A stretch of 64,000 bases of DNA from an uncultured Algibacter sp. (GCF_947487605.1 NZ_CANKXK010000001.1:414995-478994), one strand, 5' to 3'. Shown: positions 16,497 to 25,894, numbered from the stretch's first letter. Numbers and translations are program-made. Notes: generated from the letters alone by a model not told the origin.

Positions 16497-17903
16497 ATGA
16501 AAAAATACAGCCTCTATACACATCACAAACGCATCTTAACAGATACGATTACACCCGTTACGGTTTATTATAAAATTCGTGACAAATATCCTAATAGTAT
16601 TTTATTAGAAAGTGGTGATTATCATAGAAGTCATAAAAATTTCTCGTACATCTGTTTTAACCCAATAGCTTCTATAAAAGTTGAAAACGAAGTGATTTCT
16701 GAAACGTTTCCCGACGGAAGTTCAACATCTATAGAAATAAAAGATGATGTTAATGTAGTTGATGAAATTTACAATTTCACTAAAAAATTTGACACCAAAT
16801 CTGAAGAAAATTTCAAATTCATCAACAACGGGATATTTGGTTATACGGCTTACGATGCGGTACGTTATTTTGAAGATGTAGAAATTAGCAAAAAAGACGA
16901 TTCGGTAATTATTCCAGACATGTACTATGCCGTTTACCAAAACATCATAGCCATTAACCATTTTAAAAACGAAGCTTATATTTTTGCACATTGCTATGAA
17001 GGCACACCAAACAATATTGATGAAATTGATAAATTAATCAACATTCAAAACTTTGCCGCTTACAATTTCAATGCTAAAGGCGATATAAAATCTAATTTAA
17101 CCGATGATGAGTTTAGAGAACATGTTGAAATAGCTAGAAAACACTGCCAACGCGGTGATGTATTTCAACTGGTATTATCAAGACGTTTTTCTCAAGAATT
17201 TACTGGAGACGATTTTAATATTTATCGTGCCTTGAGAAGCATTAACCCATCACCTTACCTATTTTATTTTGACTATGGCGATTTCAAAATTTTTGGAAGC
17301 TCTCCAGAAGCACAACTTATTGTTGATGATGGCTTAGCCGAAATTCATCCAATTGCTGGAACCTTCAAAAGAACTGGAGATGAGCAAAAAGATGAAATTC
17401 TAGCTGAAAAACTAAAGAAAGACGATAAAGAAAATGCCGAACATGTCATGCTAGTCGATTTAGCAAGAAACGATTTAAGCCGACACGGAAGCGATGTAAA
17501 AGTGGTAACATATAGAGAAGTTCAGTTTTTCTCGCACGTCATTCATTTAGTCAGTAAAGTTACAGGGCAAAAGCACAACACCACCTCAACCATGCAAGTA
17601 GTAGCAGATACATTTCCTGCAGGAACATTAAGTGGAGCTCCAAAACACAGAGCCATGCAACTCATTGAAGAGTACGAAAAAACAAGTCGCGCATTTTACG
17701 GAGGTGCTATTGGTTTTATGGATTTTGAGGGCAATTTTAATCATGCTATTATGATTCGTACTTTCTTGAGCAAAGACTATAAACTCAACTGGCAGGCAGG
17801 CGCAGGATTAGTTTCAAAATCTGATGCAGAAAGCGAATTACAAGAAGTTTACAATAAACTAGGCGCATTAACTAAAGCTATTAAATTAGCAGAAGATATT
17901 TAA
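16497..17903 (+). CDS. trpE: anthranilate synthase component I
   Basis: Makes anthranilate from chorismate with ammonia supplied by TrpG; first step of tryptophan synthesis. The 468-residue protein has the tryptophan feedback motif LLES (residues 36-39) near the N-terminus and the chorismate-binding core with FQLVLSRRFSQEF, FGSSPEAQLIVDDG, HPIAGTFKRTG, DLARNDLSRHG, TFPAGTLSGAPKHRAMQLI and the C-terminal QAGAGLVSKSDAESE. It follows the attenuator and is the first structural gene of trpEGDCFBA. A 255-bp gap with repeats separates it from trpG. Confidence 0.97.
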   Translation: MKKYSLYTHHKRILTDTITPVTVYYKIRDKYPNSILLESGDYHRSHKNFSYICFNPIASIKVENEVISETFPDGSSTSIEIKDDVNVVDEIYNFTKKFDTKSEENFKFINNGIFGYTAYDAVRYFEDVEISKKDDSVIIPDMYYAVYQNIIAINHFKNEAYIFAHCYEGTPNNIDEIDKLINIQNFAAYNFNAKGDIKSNLTDDEFREHVEIARKHCQRGDVFQLVLSRRFSQEFTGDDFNIYRALRSINPSPYLFYFDYGDFKIFGSSPEAQLIVDDGLAEIHPIAGTFKRTGDEQKDEILAEKLKKDDKENAEHVMLVDLARNDLSRHGSDVKVVTYREVQFFSHVIHLVSKVTGQKHNTTSTMQVVADTFPAGTLSGAPKHRAMQLIEEYEKTSRAFYGGAIGFMDFEGNFNHAIMIRTFLSKDYKLNWQAGAGLVSKSDAESELQEVYNKLGALTKAIKLAEDI

Positions 17904-17909
17904 AATTAT

Positions 17910-17986
17910 GGCGTTACCACAAGGGTCGGGCTTTCACAAGTCGCTCTCGAAAAGAGGAGCTCCAACAATTGCTCAATCCCTAACGC
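17910..17986 (+). repeat. GCGTTA-family dispersed repeat, copy 2
   Basis: Begins seven bases after the trpE stop codon: GCGTTA (17911-17916), core GGGTCGGGCTTTC, a small hairpin CTCT-CGAAA-AGAG, and terminal ATCCCTAACGC. Same orientation and very similar sequence to copy 3 after trpB. Confidence 0.7.
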
Positions 17987-18005
17987 AGGAAAGTACTTAA
18001 AAGGA

Positions 18006-18061
18006 AGTTAGGAGTTAGGAGTTAGGAGTTAGGAGTTAGGAGTTAGGAGTTAGGAGTTAGG
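18006..18061. repeat. eight perfect tandem copies of a 7-bp unit
   Basis: AGTTAGG is repeated eight times without interruption between trpE and trpG. A 7-bp unit would change spacing, not reading frame, if it expands or contracts. It is noncoding here and ends about 98 bp before the trpG start. Confidence 0.95.
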
Positions 18062-18159
18062 AAAATTGAAAAAGTAGATAAGAAATCAATTATGCTTTCT
18101 TATTCAAATAAATTATAACATAAACAGTTTCTCCCTTTTGAGGAGATTAAGAAAGGCTT

Positions 18160-18726
18160 ATGAAAAAAGTATTAGTTATAGATAATTACGACAGTTTTAC
18201 ATACAATCTTGTCCATTATTTAGAAGATTTAAACTGTGACGTTACCGTAGTAAGAAACGATAAATTGGCTTTAGAGGATGTTGAACCATTTGATAAAATT
18301 GTATTATCACCAGGTCCTGGAATTCCAGATGAAGCGGGTTTATTAAAACCAATTATCAAAAAATATGCAGCTACTAAAAGTATTTTTGGCGTTTGCTTAG
18401 GGCAACAAGCTATTGGCGAAGTTTTTGGTGGTTCATTAATTAATTTAGATGAAGTTTATCACGGTGTTGCAACTAATGTCACCATAAGTGTAGATGACGA
18501 ATATATTTTTAAAGATCTAAAAAAAGACATTGAAGTAGGTCGCTACCATTCATGGGTAGTCAATCCAGATTTACCCGAAAGTTTAGAGGCTACTTCCTTT
18601 GATGATAACGGACAAATCATGTCTCTTAGGCATAAAGTGTATGATGTTAGAGGTGTGCAATACCACCCAGAATCGGTTTTAACACCAGATGGAAAAAAGA
18701 TATTAGAAAATTGGGTTAATAACTAG
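18160..18726 (+). CDS. trpG: anthranilate synthase component II (glutamine amidotransferase)
   Basis: Hydrolyses glutamine and passes ammonia to TrpE. The 188-residue class I amidotransferase domain has the oxyanion strand LSPGPGIPDEAG, nucleophile Cys79 in GVCLGQQAIGE, and His169/Glu171 in QYHPESVLTPDG. Normal length for a stand-alone TrpG. The family can also serve p-aminobenzoate synthase, but the operon makes the trp role the main one. Confidence 0.97.
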   Translation: MKKVLVIDNYDSFTYNLVHYLEDLNCDVTVVRNDKLALEDVEPFDKIVLSPGPGIPDEAGLLKPIIKKYAATKSIFGVCLGQQAIGEVFGGSLINLDEVYHGVATNVTISVDDEYIFKDLKKDIEVGRYHSWVVNPDLPESLEATSFDDNGQIMSLRHKVYDVRGVQYHPESVLTPDGKKILENWVNN

Positions 18727-19058
18727 TCGCAGTATTCAGTAGCAGTAATCAGTACTTACTCGATTGAAAAAAGTAACTAAGTTTGAAATTAAACAGTAAT
18801 ACAATAGAATATCAAGTCCCAAGTCAATTCGATAGAATTGATTGTCAAGGCGCAGAATAGATGAAGAAAAGCTCCGAGAACAGGAGAACGCAGTTCGACA
18901 CGGAGTTTTCAAATCGGTTTTAATCCCGATTTTTATCGGGATTAAAAATTCCTCGGCTTGAACTTGATTTTTTGGTTCGTTTTGCATCAAGGCAAAATGA
19001 ACAGAAATAAAAAAGTATAATTAAAAATAGATTCCTGCCTTCGCAGGAATAACAAAAA
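18727..19058. repeat. trpG-trpD gap with three hairpin repeats
   Basis: No gene. It holds a 13-bp perfect stem TTTTAATCCCGAT / ATCGGGATTAAAA (18918-18947), a CCTCGGCTT-family element (18951-19004), and the 20-bp palindrome ATTCCTGCCTTCGCAGGAAT (19031-19050), a REP-like motif ending eight bases before the trpD ATG. The rest (18727-18917) is unremarkable. Confidence 0.7.
18951..19004 (+). repeat. CCTCGGCTT-family repeat, copy 1
   Basis: Shares CCTCGGCTT, AACTT(G/A)ATTTTTTGGTT and CATCAAG/TATCAAG blocks with 20082-20160. It contains a stem TTTTGC-ATCAAG-GCAAAA; copy 2 has TTTTGT-ATCAAG-ACAAAA, a compensatory pair change. Confidence 0.65.
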
Positions 19059-20051
19059 ATGAAAGACATTTTAAACAGACTTATAAACCACGAAACCATT
19101 TCAACAGAAGAGGCTAAACAGGTTATTGTAAACATATCAAACGATATGTATAACCCAAGCCAAATAGCATGTTTTCTATCGGTTTATATGATGCGTAGCA
19201 TTACTATTGAAGAACTAACAGGGTTTAGAAATGCCCTTTTAGAACTTTGCGTATCTATTAACCTGAGCGATTTTAATGCTATAGATATTGTTGGCACCGG
19301 AGGTGATGGTAAAAACACATTCAATATCTCCACGCTATCATCATTTATAACAGCAGGTGCAGGAGTTCATGTTTCAAAACATGGCAACTATGGGGTATCC
19401 TCAACTTCTGGGTCATCAAATGTTATGGAAAATTTAGGCGTAAAATTTTCTAATGATGAAGATTTTTTAAAACGCTGTTTAGACAAAGCAGGTATATGCA
19501 TCTTACATGCCCCGTTATTTCATCCAGCCATGAAAAATGTTGCACCCATTCGTAGAGCATTAGGCGTTAAAACCTTTTTCAACATGTTGGGACCAATGGT
19601 AAACCCATCATTTCCAAAAAATCAAATGTTAGGCGTGTTTAGCCTAGAATTGTTACGCCTATACAGTTTCATATATCAAAATACAGACAAAAATTATAAT
19701 ATTATTTATGCCTTAGATGGTTATGATGAAATTTCATTAACAGGAAAAGCTAAAATTGTTTCCAATCATTCCGAAAAATTATTTTCACCAGAAGATTTAG
19801 GTCTAAAAACTATACAACAAGAAGCCATTTTTGGAGGCAATACCGTTGAAGATGCCGCAAAAATATTTGTTGACATTATAAGTGGCCAAGGTACAGAAGC
19901 CCAAAATAATGTAGTTTGTGCTAATGCAGGATTAGCCATTGCTACTACTAAACAAATTTCACATCAAGAAGGATTTGAAATGGCAAAAGAGTCGCTGTTT
20001 TCTGGAAAAGCAAAAGCGAGTTTAGATACGTTGATTGAATTGAGTAAATAG
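19059..20051 (+). CDS. trpD: anthranilate phosphoribosyltransferase
   Basis: Joins anthranilate to PRPP, giving phosphoribosyl-anthranilate. The 330-residue protein has the PRPP motif GTGGDGKNTFNIST, the anthranilate-binding KHGNYGVSSTSGSSNVMENLG and HPAMKNVAPIRRALGVKTFFNMLGPMVNP. Normal family length and a typical start (MKDILNRLINHETIS). It is flanked on both sides by repeat-filled gaps in the operon. Confidence 0.97.
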   Translation: MKDILNRLINHETISTEEAKQVIVNISNDMYNPSQIACFLSVYMMRSITIEELTGFRNALLELCVSINLSDFNAIDIVGTGGDGKNTFNISTLSSFITAGAGVHVSKHGNYGVSSTSGSSNVMENLGVKFSNDEDFLKRCLDKAGICILHAPLFHPAMKNVAPIRRALGVKTFFNMLGPMVNPSFPKNQMLGVFSLELLRLYSFIYQNTDKNYNIIYALDGYDEISLTGKAKIVSNHSEKLFSPEDLGLKTIQQEAIFGGNTVEDAAKIFVDIISGQGTEAQNNVVCANAGLAIATTKQISHQEGFEMAKESLFSGKAKASLDTLIELSK

Positions 20052-20081
20052 TTATTGGTTATTGGAAAAAGTTAAAAAAAC

Positions 20082-20160
20082 CCTCGGCTTTAACTTAATT
20101 TTTTGGTTTGGTTTATCCTGAGCGTAGTCGAAGGATTTTGTATCAAGACAAAATGAACGG
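20082..20160 (+). repeat. CCTCGGCTT-family repeat, copy 2
   Basis: Begins CCTCGGCTT and ends TATCAAGACAAAATGAACGG, ending 12 bases before the trpC ATG. A second hairpin word, ATCCTGAGCGTAGTCGAAGGAT (a common flavobacterial REP motif), interrupts the middle. Confidence 0.65.
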
Positions 20161-20172
20161 AAAAAAGAAAAA

Positions 20173-20958
20173 ATGAATATATTAGATAAAATAACATTAG
20201 ATAAAAGAAAAGAAGTTGCGTTAAGAAAAGGATTGATTCCTGTCTCTCAACTAGAACAGTCTATTTTATTTAAAAGAGAAACAGTCTCACTTGCAAATAA
20301 CTTGCGTAATAGTAAATCTGGAATTATTGCTGAACACAAACGTCGTTCACCATCAAAGTCGGTTATTAACAACGGACTTAATGTTCAGGATGTAGCAAAA
20401 GGTTATGAAGCTGCTGGTGTTTGTGGTATGTCCGTTTTAACCGATGGTAAATACTTTGGAGGCTCTCTTGATGATTTATTAACCGCAAGAGCCAGTTGTG
20501 GTTTACCATTATTGAGGAAAGAATTCATTATTGATGAATACCAAATATTAGAAGCTAAAGCCTATGGAGCAGATGTAATTTTACTAATTGCTGCCATTAT
20601 TTCGAGAGCTGAAATTAAACAATTCTCAGAATTTGCCAAAAGCCTAAATTTAGATGTGCTTTTAGAAGTGCATAACGAAGAAGAATTACATAAATCTATA
20701 ATGCCAAGTTTAGACATGCTCGGTGTAAACAATAGAAATTTAAAAACCTTTGAAGTGAGTTTAGAAACCAGCAAAAGTTTAAGCAGTAGTATCCCAGACG
20801 ATTTTGTAAAAGTTTCAGAAAGTGGTATTAGTAATATTGAAGCGATAAAAGAATTACAGCCTTATGGTTATAAAGGGTTTTTAATTGGTGAAAATTTTAT
20901 GAAAACAGATAATCCAGGTGAAAGCGCAACAGAATTTATTAAAAAACTAGAGCTATGA
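20173..20958 (+). CDS. trpC: indole-3-glycerol-phosphate synthase
   Basis: Closes the indole ring from CdRP. The 261-residue TIM barrel carries [14 protein letters not shown] (phosphate/substrate Lys), [13 protein letters not shown] with the catalytic Lys, [24 protein letters not shown] and the C-terminal phosphate loop VSESGISN. Single-function; TrpF is encoded separately just downstream and overlaps it by four bases (ATGA, 20955-20958), so the two are translationally coupled. Confidence 0.97.
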   Translation: MNILDKITLDKRKEVALRKGLIPVSQLEQSILFKRETVSLANNLRNSKSGIIAEHKRRSPSKSVINNGLNVQDVAKGYEAAGVCGMSVLTDGKYFGGSLDDLLTARASCGLPLLRKEFIIDEYQILEAKAYGADVILLIAAIISRAEIKQFSEFAKSLNLDVLLEVHNEEELHKSIMPSLDMLGVNNRNLKTFEVSLETSKSLSSSIPDDFVKVSESGISNIEAIKELQPYGYKGFLIGENFMKTDNPGESATEFIKKLEL

Positions 20959-22778
20959 AATTAAAAGTTTGCGGTATGAAATATCAAGATAATATTGAGC
21001 GTGTTGCTGCATTGCAGCCCGATTATCTTGGTTTTATTTTCTATGAAAAAACGCCTAGGCACTTTGATACTAAGATTCCGGAAATTTCAGAAAACATTAA
21101 AAAAGTTGGTGTTTTTGTAAATGCTGAAATTGCAACAATAGTTGAAAAAATAAACGAGTTTAAATTGGATGCTGTTCAACTTCATGGTGAAGAATCCCCA
21201 TATTTTTGCAGTATTTTACGTTCCACAAGTTTAGTTTCAAGACCTATTGAACTCATTAAAGTATTTTCAGTTAAAGACGGATTTAATTTTGAAGTTTTAG
21301 ATCAATACGAAAACGTATGCGACTATTATCTATTTGATACTAAAGGCAAACTTCCCGGTGGCAATGGCTATACTTTTGATTGGAGTCTTTTAAACGATTA
21401 TCCATCCACAAAACCATTCTTTTTAAGTGGAGGTATTGGATTGGATCAAATCGACGACATCAAAAACTTTAAAGCAAGTAACGCTTCAAAATATTGTTAT
21501 GCTATTGATGTAAACAGCAAGTTTGAAACCGAACCTGGACTCAAAAATACTTCAATTTTAAGAGAATTCATTAACAAATTGAATGATAAAAAAACAATGA
21601 ATTATAATGTAGATGAAAAAGGCTATTATGGTGAATTTGGTGGTGCATTCATCCCAGAAATGCTATATCCTAATGTAGAAGAGTTACGCCAAAACTATTT
21701 AAAAGTTATGGCAGAACCTGATTTTCAAAAGGAATTCGATCAGCTTTTAAAAGATTATGTGGGACGTCCTTCTCCACTCTATTTTGCAAAGCGCCTTTCG
21801 GAAAAATACAATGCAAAGATTTATTTAAAGCGTGAGGACTTAAACCATACTGGTGCCCATAAAATCAACAATACTATTGGTCAGATTTTAATGGCAAAAC
21901 GTTTGGGAAAAACTAGAATTATTGCCGAAACTGGAGCTGGACAACATGGTGTAGCCACAGCTACAGTATGTGCTTTAATGGGGCTAGAATGTATTGTTTA
22001 CATGGGCGAAATTGACATTGCAAGACAAGCTCCAAACGTAGCTAGAATGAAAATGCTAGGCGCTACAGTAGTACCTGCATTATCAGGAAGTCGAACATTA
22101 AAAGATGCCACAAATGAAGCCATTCGTGATTGGATAAACAACCCTGTAAATACACATTACATTATTGGTTCTGCCATTGGTCCGCATCCATATCCAGATA
22201 TGGTAACACGTTTTCAAGCCGTTATTTCAGAAGAAATTAAATGGCAATTAAGAGAACAAGAAGGGCGAGAAAATCCAGATTACGTGGTAGCTTGTATTGG
22301 TGGCGGCAGTAATGCCGCTGGAACCTATTACCATTATTTACACGAACCAGATGTTGGTATTATAGCGGTTGAGGCTGCTGGTTTGGGTATTGATTCTGGT
22401 GAAAGTGCAGCTACTTCTGTTCTTGGAAAAGAAGGCATTATTCATGGCTGCAAAACACTTTTAATGCAAACTAAGGACGGACAAATAACCGAACCCTACT
22501 CCATTTCGGCAGGGTTAGATTATCCTGGTGTTGGTCCAATGCATGCGCATTTATCAAAAACTGGTCGTGCAGAATTTATGTCTATTACAGATAGTGATGC
22601 TATGGAAGCTGGCTTAGAACTCTCCAAGTTAGAGGGCATTATTCCAGCTATTGAAACCTCGCACGCCTTAGCTATTTTTGGTAAAAAGGCATTTAAGCCA
22701 GACGATGTGGTTGTAGTAAGTTTATCTGGACGTGGTGATAAGGATTTACAAAATTATATAGAGTATTTTAAAATTTAG
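20955..22778 (+). CDS. trpFB: TrpF-TrpB in one frame: phosphoribosylanthranilate isomerase joined to tryptophan synthase beta
   Basis: Residues 1-214 are TrpF (KVCGMK with Cys6, [43 protein letters not shown]). Residues 215-607 are a complete TrpB ([16 protein letters not shown] Lys303 in [26 protein letters not shown]). The join is GAT-AAA-AAA-ACA-ATG at 21585-21599. With six A residues instead of seven, TrpF would stop at TGA overlapping the TrpB ATG, the same ATGA coupling as trpC-trpF; with eight it would stop after a few codons. So only A7 gives the fused frame. Either a true fusion, a recent 1-base insertion, a slippage site, or a base-calling error. TrpB can also start at 21597. Confidence 0.9.
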   Translation: MKLKVCGMKYQDNIERVAALQPDYLGFIFYEKTPRHFDTKIPEISENIKKVGVFVNAEIATIVEKINEFKLDAVQLHGEESPYFCSILRSTSLVSRPIELIKVFSVKDGFNFEVLDQYENVCDYYLFDTKGKLPGGNGYTFDWSLLNDYPSTKPFFLSGGIGLDQIDDIKNFKASNASKYCYAIDVNSKFETEPGLKNTSILREFINKLNDKKTMNYNVDEKGYYGEFGGAFIPEMLYPNVEELRQNYLKVMAEPDFQKEFDQLLKDYVGRPSPLYFAKRLSEKYNAKIYLKREDLNHTGAHKINNTIGQILMAKRLGKTRIIAETGAGQHGVATATVCALMGLECIVYMGEIDIARQAPNVARMKMLGATVVPALSGSRTLKDATNEAIRDWINNPVNTHYIIGSAIGPHPYPDMVTRFQAVISEEIKWQLREQEGRENPDYVVACIGGGSNAAGTYYHYLHEPDVGIIAVEAAGLGIDSGESAATSVLGKEGIIHGCKTLLMQTKDGQITEPYSISAGLDYPGVGPMHAHLSKTGRAEFMSITDSDAMEAGLELSKLEGIIPAIETSHALAIFGKKAFKPDDVVVVSLSGRGDKDLQNYIEYFKI

Positions 22779-22783
22779 TATTT

Positions 22784-22863
22784 GGGCGTTACCCACAAGG
22801 GGTCGGGCTTTCACGAGTCGCTCTCTGCGAGGAGCTCCAACAATCGCTCAATCCCTAACGCGG
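22784..22863 (+). repeat. GCGTTA-family dispersed repeat, copy 3
   Basis: Begins five bases after the trpB stop: GGGCGTTACCC, core GGGTCGGGCTTTC, small hairpin TCGC-TCTCT-GCGA, and ATCCCTAACGC. Nearly the same as copy 2 after trpE; the central hairpin differs in sequence but remains paired. Confidence 0.7.
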
Positions 22864-22897
22864 GTTGGGATAATTGATAAAAATTCATAGAAAAAAG

Positions 22898-23662
22898 ATG
22901 AATAGAATAAATCAAAAACTACAAGAGGACAAAAAATTATTGTCCATATATTTCACAGCAGGATATCCAAATATTGATGATACCACTTCTATCATTCAAG
23001 ACCTAGAAAAAAACGGTGTGGATATGATTGAAATTGGATTACCCTTTAGCGACCCTCTAGCCGATGGTCCAACCATTCAAGATAGCTCTACTACTGCCTT
23101 AAAAAATGGCATGACTACAGAGGTTCTTTTTAATCAGTTAAAAGACATTCGAAAAACAGTAAATATTCCCCTGATTATCATGGGATATTTTAACCCAATG
23201 TTTCAATATGGTGTTGAAGCATTTTGTAAAAAATGTCAAGAATTAGGTATAGACGGATTGATTATTCCAGATTTACCTGTGGATGTTTATCACGAGGAAT
23301 ACCAAACTATTTTTGAGAAATACGGACTTATAAATGTATTTTTAATTACACCACAAACCAGCGATGAACGTATTAGATATATCGATTCTATTTCAAACGG
23401 GTTTATTTACATGGTAAGTAGCGCAAGCACTACTGGTACACAATCTGGATTTGGGGATGAACAAACTGCTTACTTTGAGCGTATTGCTAAAATGAACTTA
23501 AAAAATCCTCAAGTAATAGGTTTTGGGATTAGTAATAATGAAACGTTTACTCAAGCTACTAAATACGCTAAGGGCGCTATTATTGGTAGTGCTTTTGTAA
23601 AGCATGTAACCAATCATGGTGTAAATACTATAAATGAGTTTGTAGAAAACATTAAGAATTAA
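22898..23662 (+). CDS. trpA: tryptophan synthase alpha chain
   Basis: Cleaves indole-3-glycerol phosphate and passes indole to TrpB. From the ATG at 22898 the protein is 254 residues, beginning MNRINQKLQEDKKLLSIYFTAGYP as expected; an in-frame ATG at 22874 would add eight residues (MIKIHRKK) and is less likely. The catalytic acids are Glu45 and Asp56 in MIEIGLPFSDPLADGPTIQ; the phosphate loop region is GFGISNNET and GAIIGSAFVK. Last gene of the trp operon. Confidence 0.96.
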   Translation: MNRINQKLQEDKKLLSIYFTAGYPNIDDTTSIIQDLEKNGVDMIEIGLPFSDPLADGPTIQDSSTTALKNGMTTEVLFNQLKDIRKTVNIPLIIMGYFNPMFQYGVEAFCKKCQELGIDGLIIPDLPVDVYHEEYQTIFEKYGLINVFLITPQTSDERIRYIDSISNGFIYMVSSASTTGTQSGFGDEQTAYFERIAKMNLKNPQVIGFGISNNETFTQATKYAKGAIIGSAFVKHVTNHGVNTINEFVENIKN

Positions 23663-23677
23663 ATTTCAATTAATAAG

Positions 23678-23697
23678 ATTCTTGTGTTAACAAGAAT
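23678..23697. repeat. short hairpin repeat between trpA and trmL
   Basis: ATTCTTGT-GTTA-ACAAGAAT, an 8-bp perfect stem with 4-base loop, flanked by G and GAT, similar in form to the REP-like palindrome at 19031-19050. It ends 7 bp before the trmL start. Confidence 0.6.
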
Positions 23698-23704
23698 GAT
23701 AAAT

Positions 23705-24163
23705 ATGCCTTTAAACATTGTTTTAATAGAACCTGAAATACCTAATAATACTGGAAATATTGGGCGTTTAGCTTTGGCTTCTGGGTCTCACTTACATTTG
23801 GTTAAACCTTTTGGGTTTGAAATTGACGACAGTCGTTTAAAACGAGCTGGTTTAGATTATTGGCAACACTTATCAGTCACTTATTACGAAAATATTGAAG
23901 CGTTTTTTAGAATAAACAAAGATCAAACCATGGTTTTCCTTTCAAGTCATGGTTCAAAAAATCATTGGGACATTCCTTTTGAAGATGACCTCTTTTTAGT
24001 TTTTGGAAAAGAGTCTGTTGGTTTACCAAAACCTTTACTTCAAGAGCATAAAAATTTACTTTTCAAAATCCCTTTGTATAGTAAACACGTGAGAAGTTTA
24101 AATTTAGCTAATGCCGTTAGTATTGTTGTTTATGAAGGCTTGAAACACTTGTCCAGTCTTTAG
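23705..24163 (+). CDS. trmL: tRNA (cytidine(34)-2'-O)-methyltransferase
   Basis: SPOUT-class enzyme that 2'-O-methylates the wobble base of certain leucine tRNAs. From the ATG at 23705 the protein is 152 residues and starts MPLNIVLIEPEIPNNTGNIGRLALA, the canonical TrmL start; the longer frame from 23684 runs through the hairpin repeat and is unlikely. The SPOUT knot motifs VFGKESVGLPKPLL and IPLYSKHVRSLNLANAVSIVVYE are intact. Follows trpA in the same direction, possibly cotranscribed. Confidence 0.92.
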   Translation: MPLNIVLIEPEIPNNTGNIGRLALASGSHLHLVKPFGFEIDDSRLKRAGLDYWQHLSVTYYENIEAFFRINKDQTMVFLSSHGSKNHWDIPFEDDLFLVFGKESVGLPKPLLQEHKNLLFKIPLYSKHVRSLNLANAVSIVVYEGLKHLSSL

Positions 24164-24275
24164 CTTAATTTTGTCAGAAAAAAGTGATATATTCGTTTAA
24201 CTGATGATATAAAAAATGTTAAAACGATTTCATATCATTAAAGCATCGTACTTCATTATAACTAACCATTAACCA

Positions 24276-25709
24276 ATGAAAAACTTTAAAATCCCTCATG
24301 TTTTTATATTCCTTTTTTGGATTATAATAATTTGCTCTTTACTATCTTATGTTATACCTAGTGGGAGTTTCGAAAGAATAACAAAAGATTATGGTAGTAT
24401 GTCACAGACTGTTGTTGTGCCTAATAGTTATAAAGAGGTTCCCAAGTACTATTCATTAAAGGCGGCTCTAGTTGGTGAAAATATCGTTGGGAAATCCTCA
24501 CCAGTTTCTATGCTTGGTATTCTTAGTGCAATACCAAAAGGTTTAGGAGACTCAGCTATACTTGTGTTTTATGTTTTCATTATCGGAGCTCTTTTCACAC
24601 TAATTCAGCATACGGGCGCCATTAATGCCTTTCTCTTTTTATTGATTGCAAAGTTTAAGAGTAGACCTAAATTACTTCTTTTTTTAATCTACATAACAAT
24701 TTTCTCTGGTTCATCATTTATGGGAATTGGAGGTGAAACAATAGCTTTAATACCTGTTTTTCTTTTTCTATCAAAGCGTTTAGGTTACGACCGACTATTT
24801 GGTTTTGCCTTATTAAGTGTACCCGTTTATTTAGGTTGGAGTTCTGGTGTAACAAATCCATTTACTGTACAGATTGCCCAAACTATTGCTGAGCTACCAA
24901 TAGGATCTGGAATAGGTTTTCGACTAGTTTTATATGTAGTTTATGCAGCAGTTGGTTTCTATTTCATTTCTCGATATGGAGATAAAATAAAGAAAAAGCC
25001 TTCACTTAGTTTTATGAAAAATGACCCCTTCAATTTGGATGAATTTGGGTCGTTTGAAAAAGAAAATTTGGAAAGAAAACACATATATATTCTGCTCTTT
25101 TTTATTCTGTCTTATGCAGCTATACTTGTAGCTGTTCAAACAATTGGATGGGGACTGATAGAAATGAGTGCATGTTTCATTGGAATTTTAATCATCATAG
25201 CAAAAATTGCAGGTATGTCTGGTGATGAGTCTATGGTGGCATTTACAAAAGGTCTTAAGATTATGATTGTTCCTGCCTTAGTTGTTGGTGTAGCACGCGG
25301 CATATCTGTAGTTCTTGAAGAAGGAATGATTATTGACACCATACTTTACAACGCCAGTGAAGTACTTATGTCAATGCCAAAAATTGTCGCTGCCGAAGGC
25401 ATGCTGTTTTTCCAATCAACACTAAATTTTTTCATTCCATCTGCTTCTGGTCAAGCCTTGGTCTCTATGCCCTTGATGACACCAATGTCCGATTTATTGG
25501 GTATATCTCGCCAAACTGCAGTACTCGCTTACATATTAGGTGACGGACTTTCAAACCTTATTATACCAACAAATGGAGTTTTAATGGCTATGCTAGGTTT
25601 GGCTAAGGTATCATTTGAAAAGTGGTTCAAATTAATATTACCATTATTCATCATTAGTATGATTTTAGCTTTAGTATTTATAGCTATAGCAATTACTACT
25701 GGCTATTAA
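24276..25709 (+). CDS. DcuC/YfcC family membrane carrier
   Basis: A 477-residue integral membrane protein with about 12 hydrophobic segments. The N-terminal phrase HVFIFLFWIIIICSLLSYVIPSGSFER, the re-entrant IFSGSSFMGIGGETIALIPVF and the C-terminal NFFIPSASGQALVSMPLMTPMSDLLGISRQTAVLAYILGDGLSNLI are typical of the C4-dicarboxylate/short-peptide or basic-amino-acid carrier superfamily (Pfam DcuC, YfcC group). The transported compound is not determined by sequence. Monocistronic; the 112-bp leader and the 185-bp downstream gap hold nothing recognised. Confidence 0.83.
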   Translation: MKNFKIPHVFIFLFWIIIICSLLSYVIPSGSFERITKDYGSMSQTVVVPNSYKEVPKYYSLKAALVGENIVGKSSPVSMLGILSAIPKGLGDSAILVFYVFIIGALFTLIQHTGAINAFLFLLIAKFKSRPKLLLFLIYITIFSGSSFMGIGGETIALIPVFLFLSKRLGYDRLFGFALLSVPVYLGWSSGVTNPFTVQIAQTIAELPIGSGIGFRLVLYVVYAAVGFYFISRYGDKIKKKPSLSFMKNDPFNLDEFGSFEKENLERKHIYILLFFILSYAAILVAVQTIGWGLIEMSACFIGILIIIAKIAGMSGDESMVAFTKGLKIMIVPALVVGVARGISVVLEEGMIIDTILYNASEVLMSMPKIVAAEGMLFFQSTLNFFIPSASGQALVSMPLMTPMSDLLGISRQTAVLAYILGDGLSNLIIPTNGVLMAMLGLAKVSFEKWFKLILPLFIISMILALVFIAIAITTGY

Positions 25710-25894
25710 GAGGTATGGTTACCCATGAAGTTGTAGAAGTTTAATTTCACGGTTTATACTATCCTTATTTCTCTTTTGTTCTTTCTTTTTATTGGTTATA
25801 AATGCCATTAAAGAAAAGCTTAAGACGCGTATAATGAATGTTATCTAATTAACTTCAAGTAGTGTTCCTAACTTTAAACCAACTTCTCCAAATA

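Noticed and set aside
18006..18061. Possible CRISPR-like array
   Set aside because: The 7-bp units are contiguous without spacers; it is a simple tandem repeat.
18736..19135. Minus-strand frames across the trpG-trpD gap and start of trpD
   Set aside because: They run through repeat hairpins and antisense to trpD; composition is that of translated repeats.
22874..22897. Upstream ATG as trpA start
   Set aside because: It adds eight residues not expected in TrpA, and the next ATG gives the standard MNRINQKLQEDKK start.
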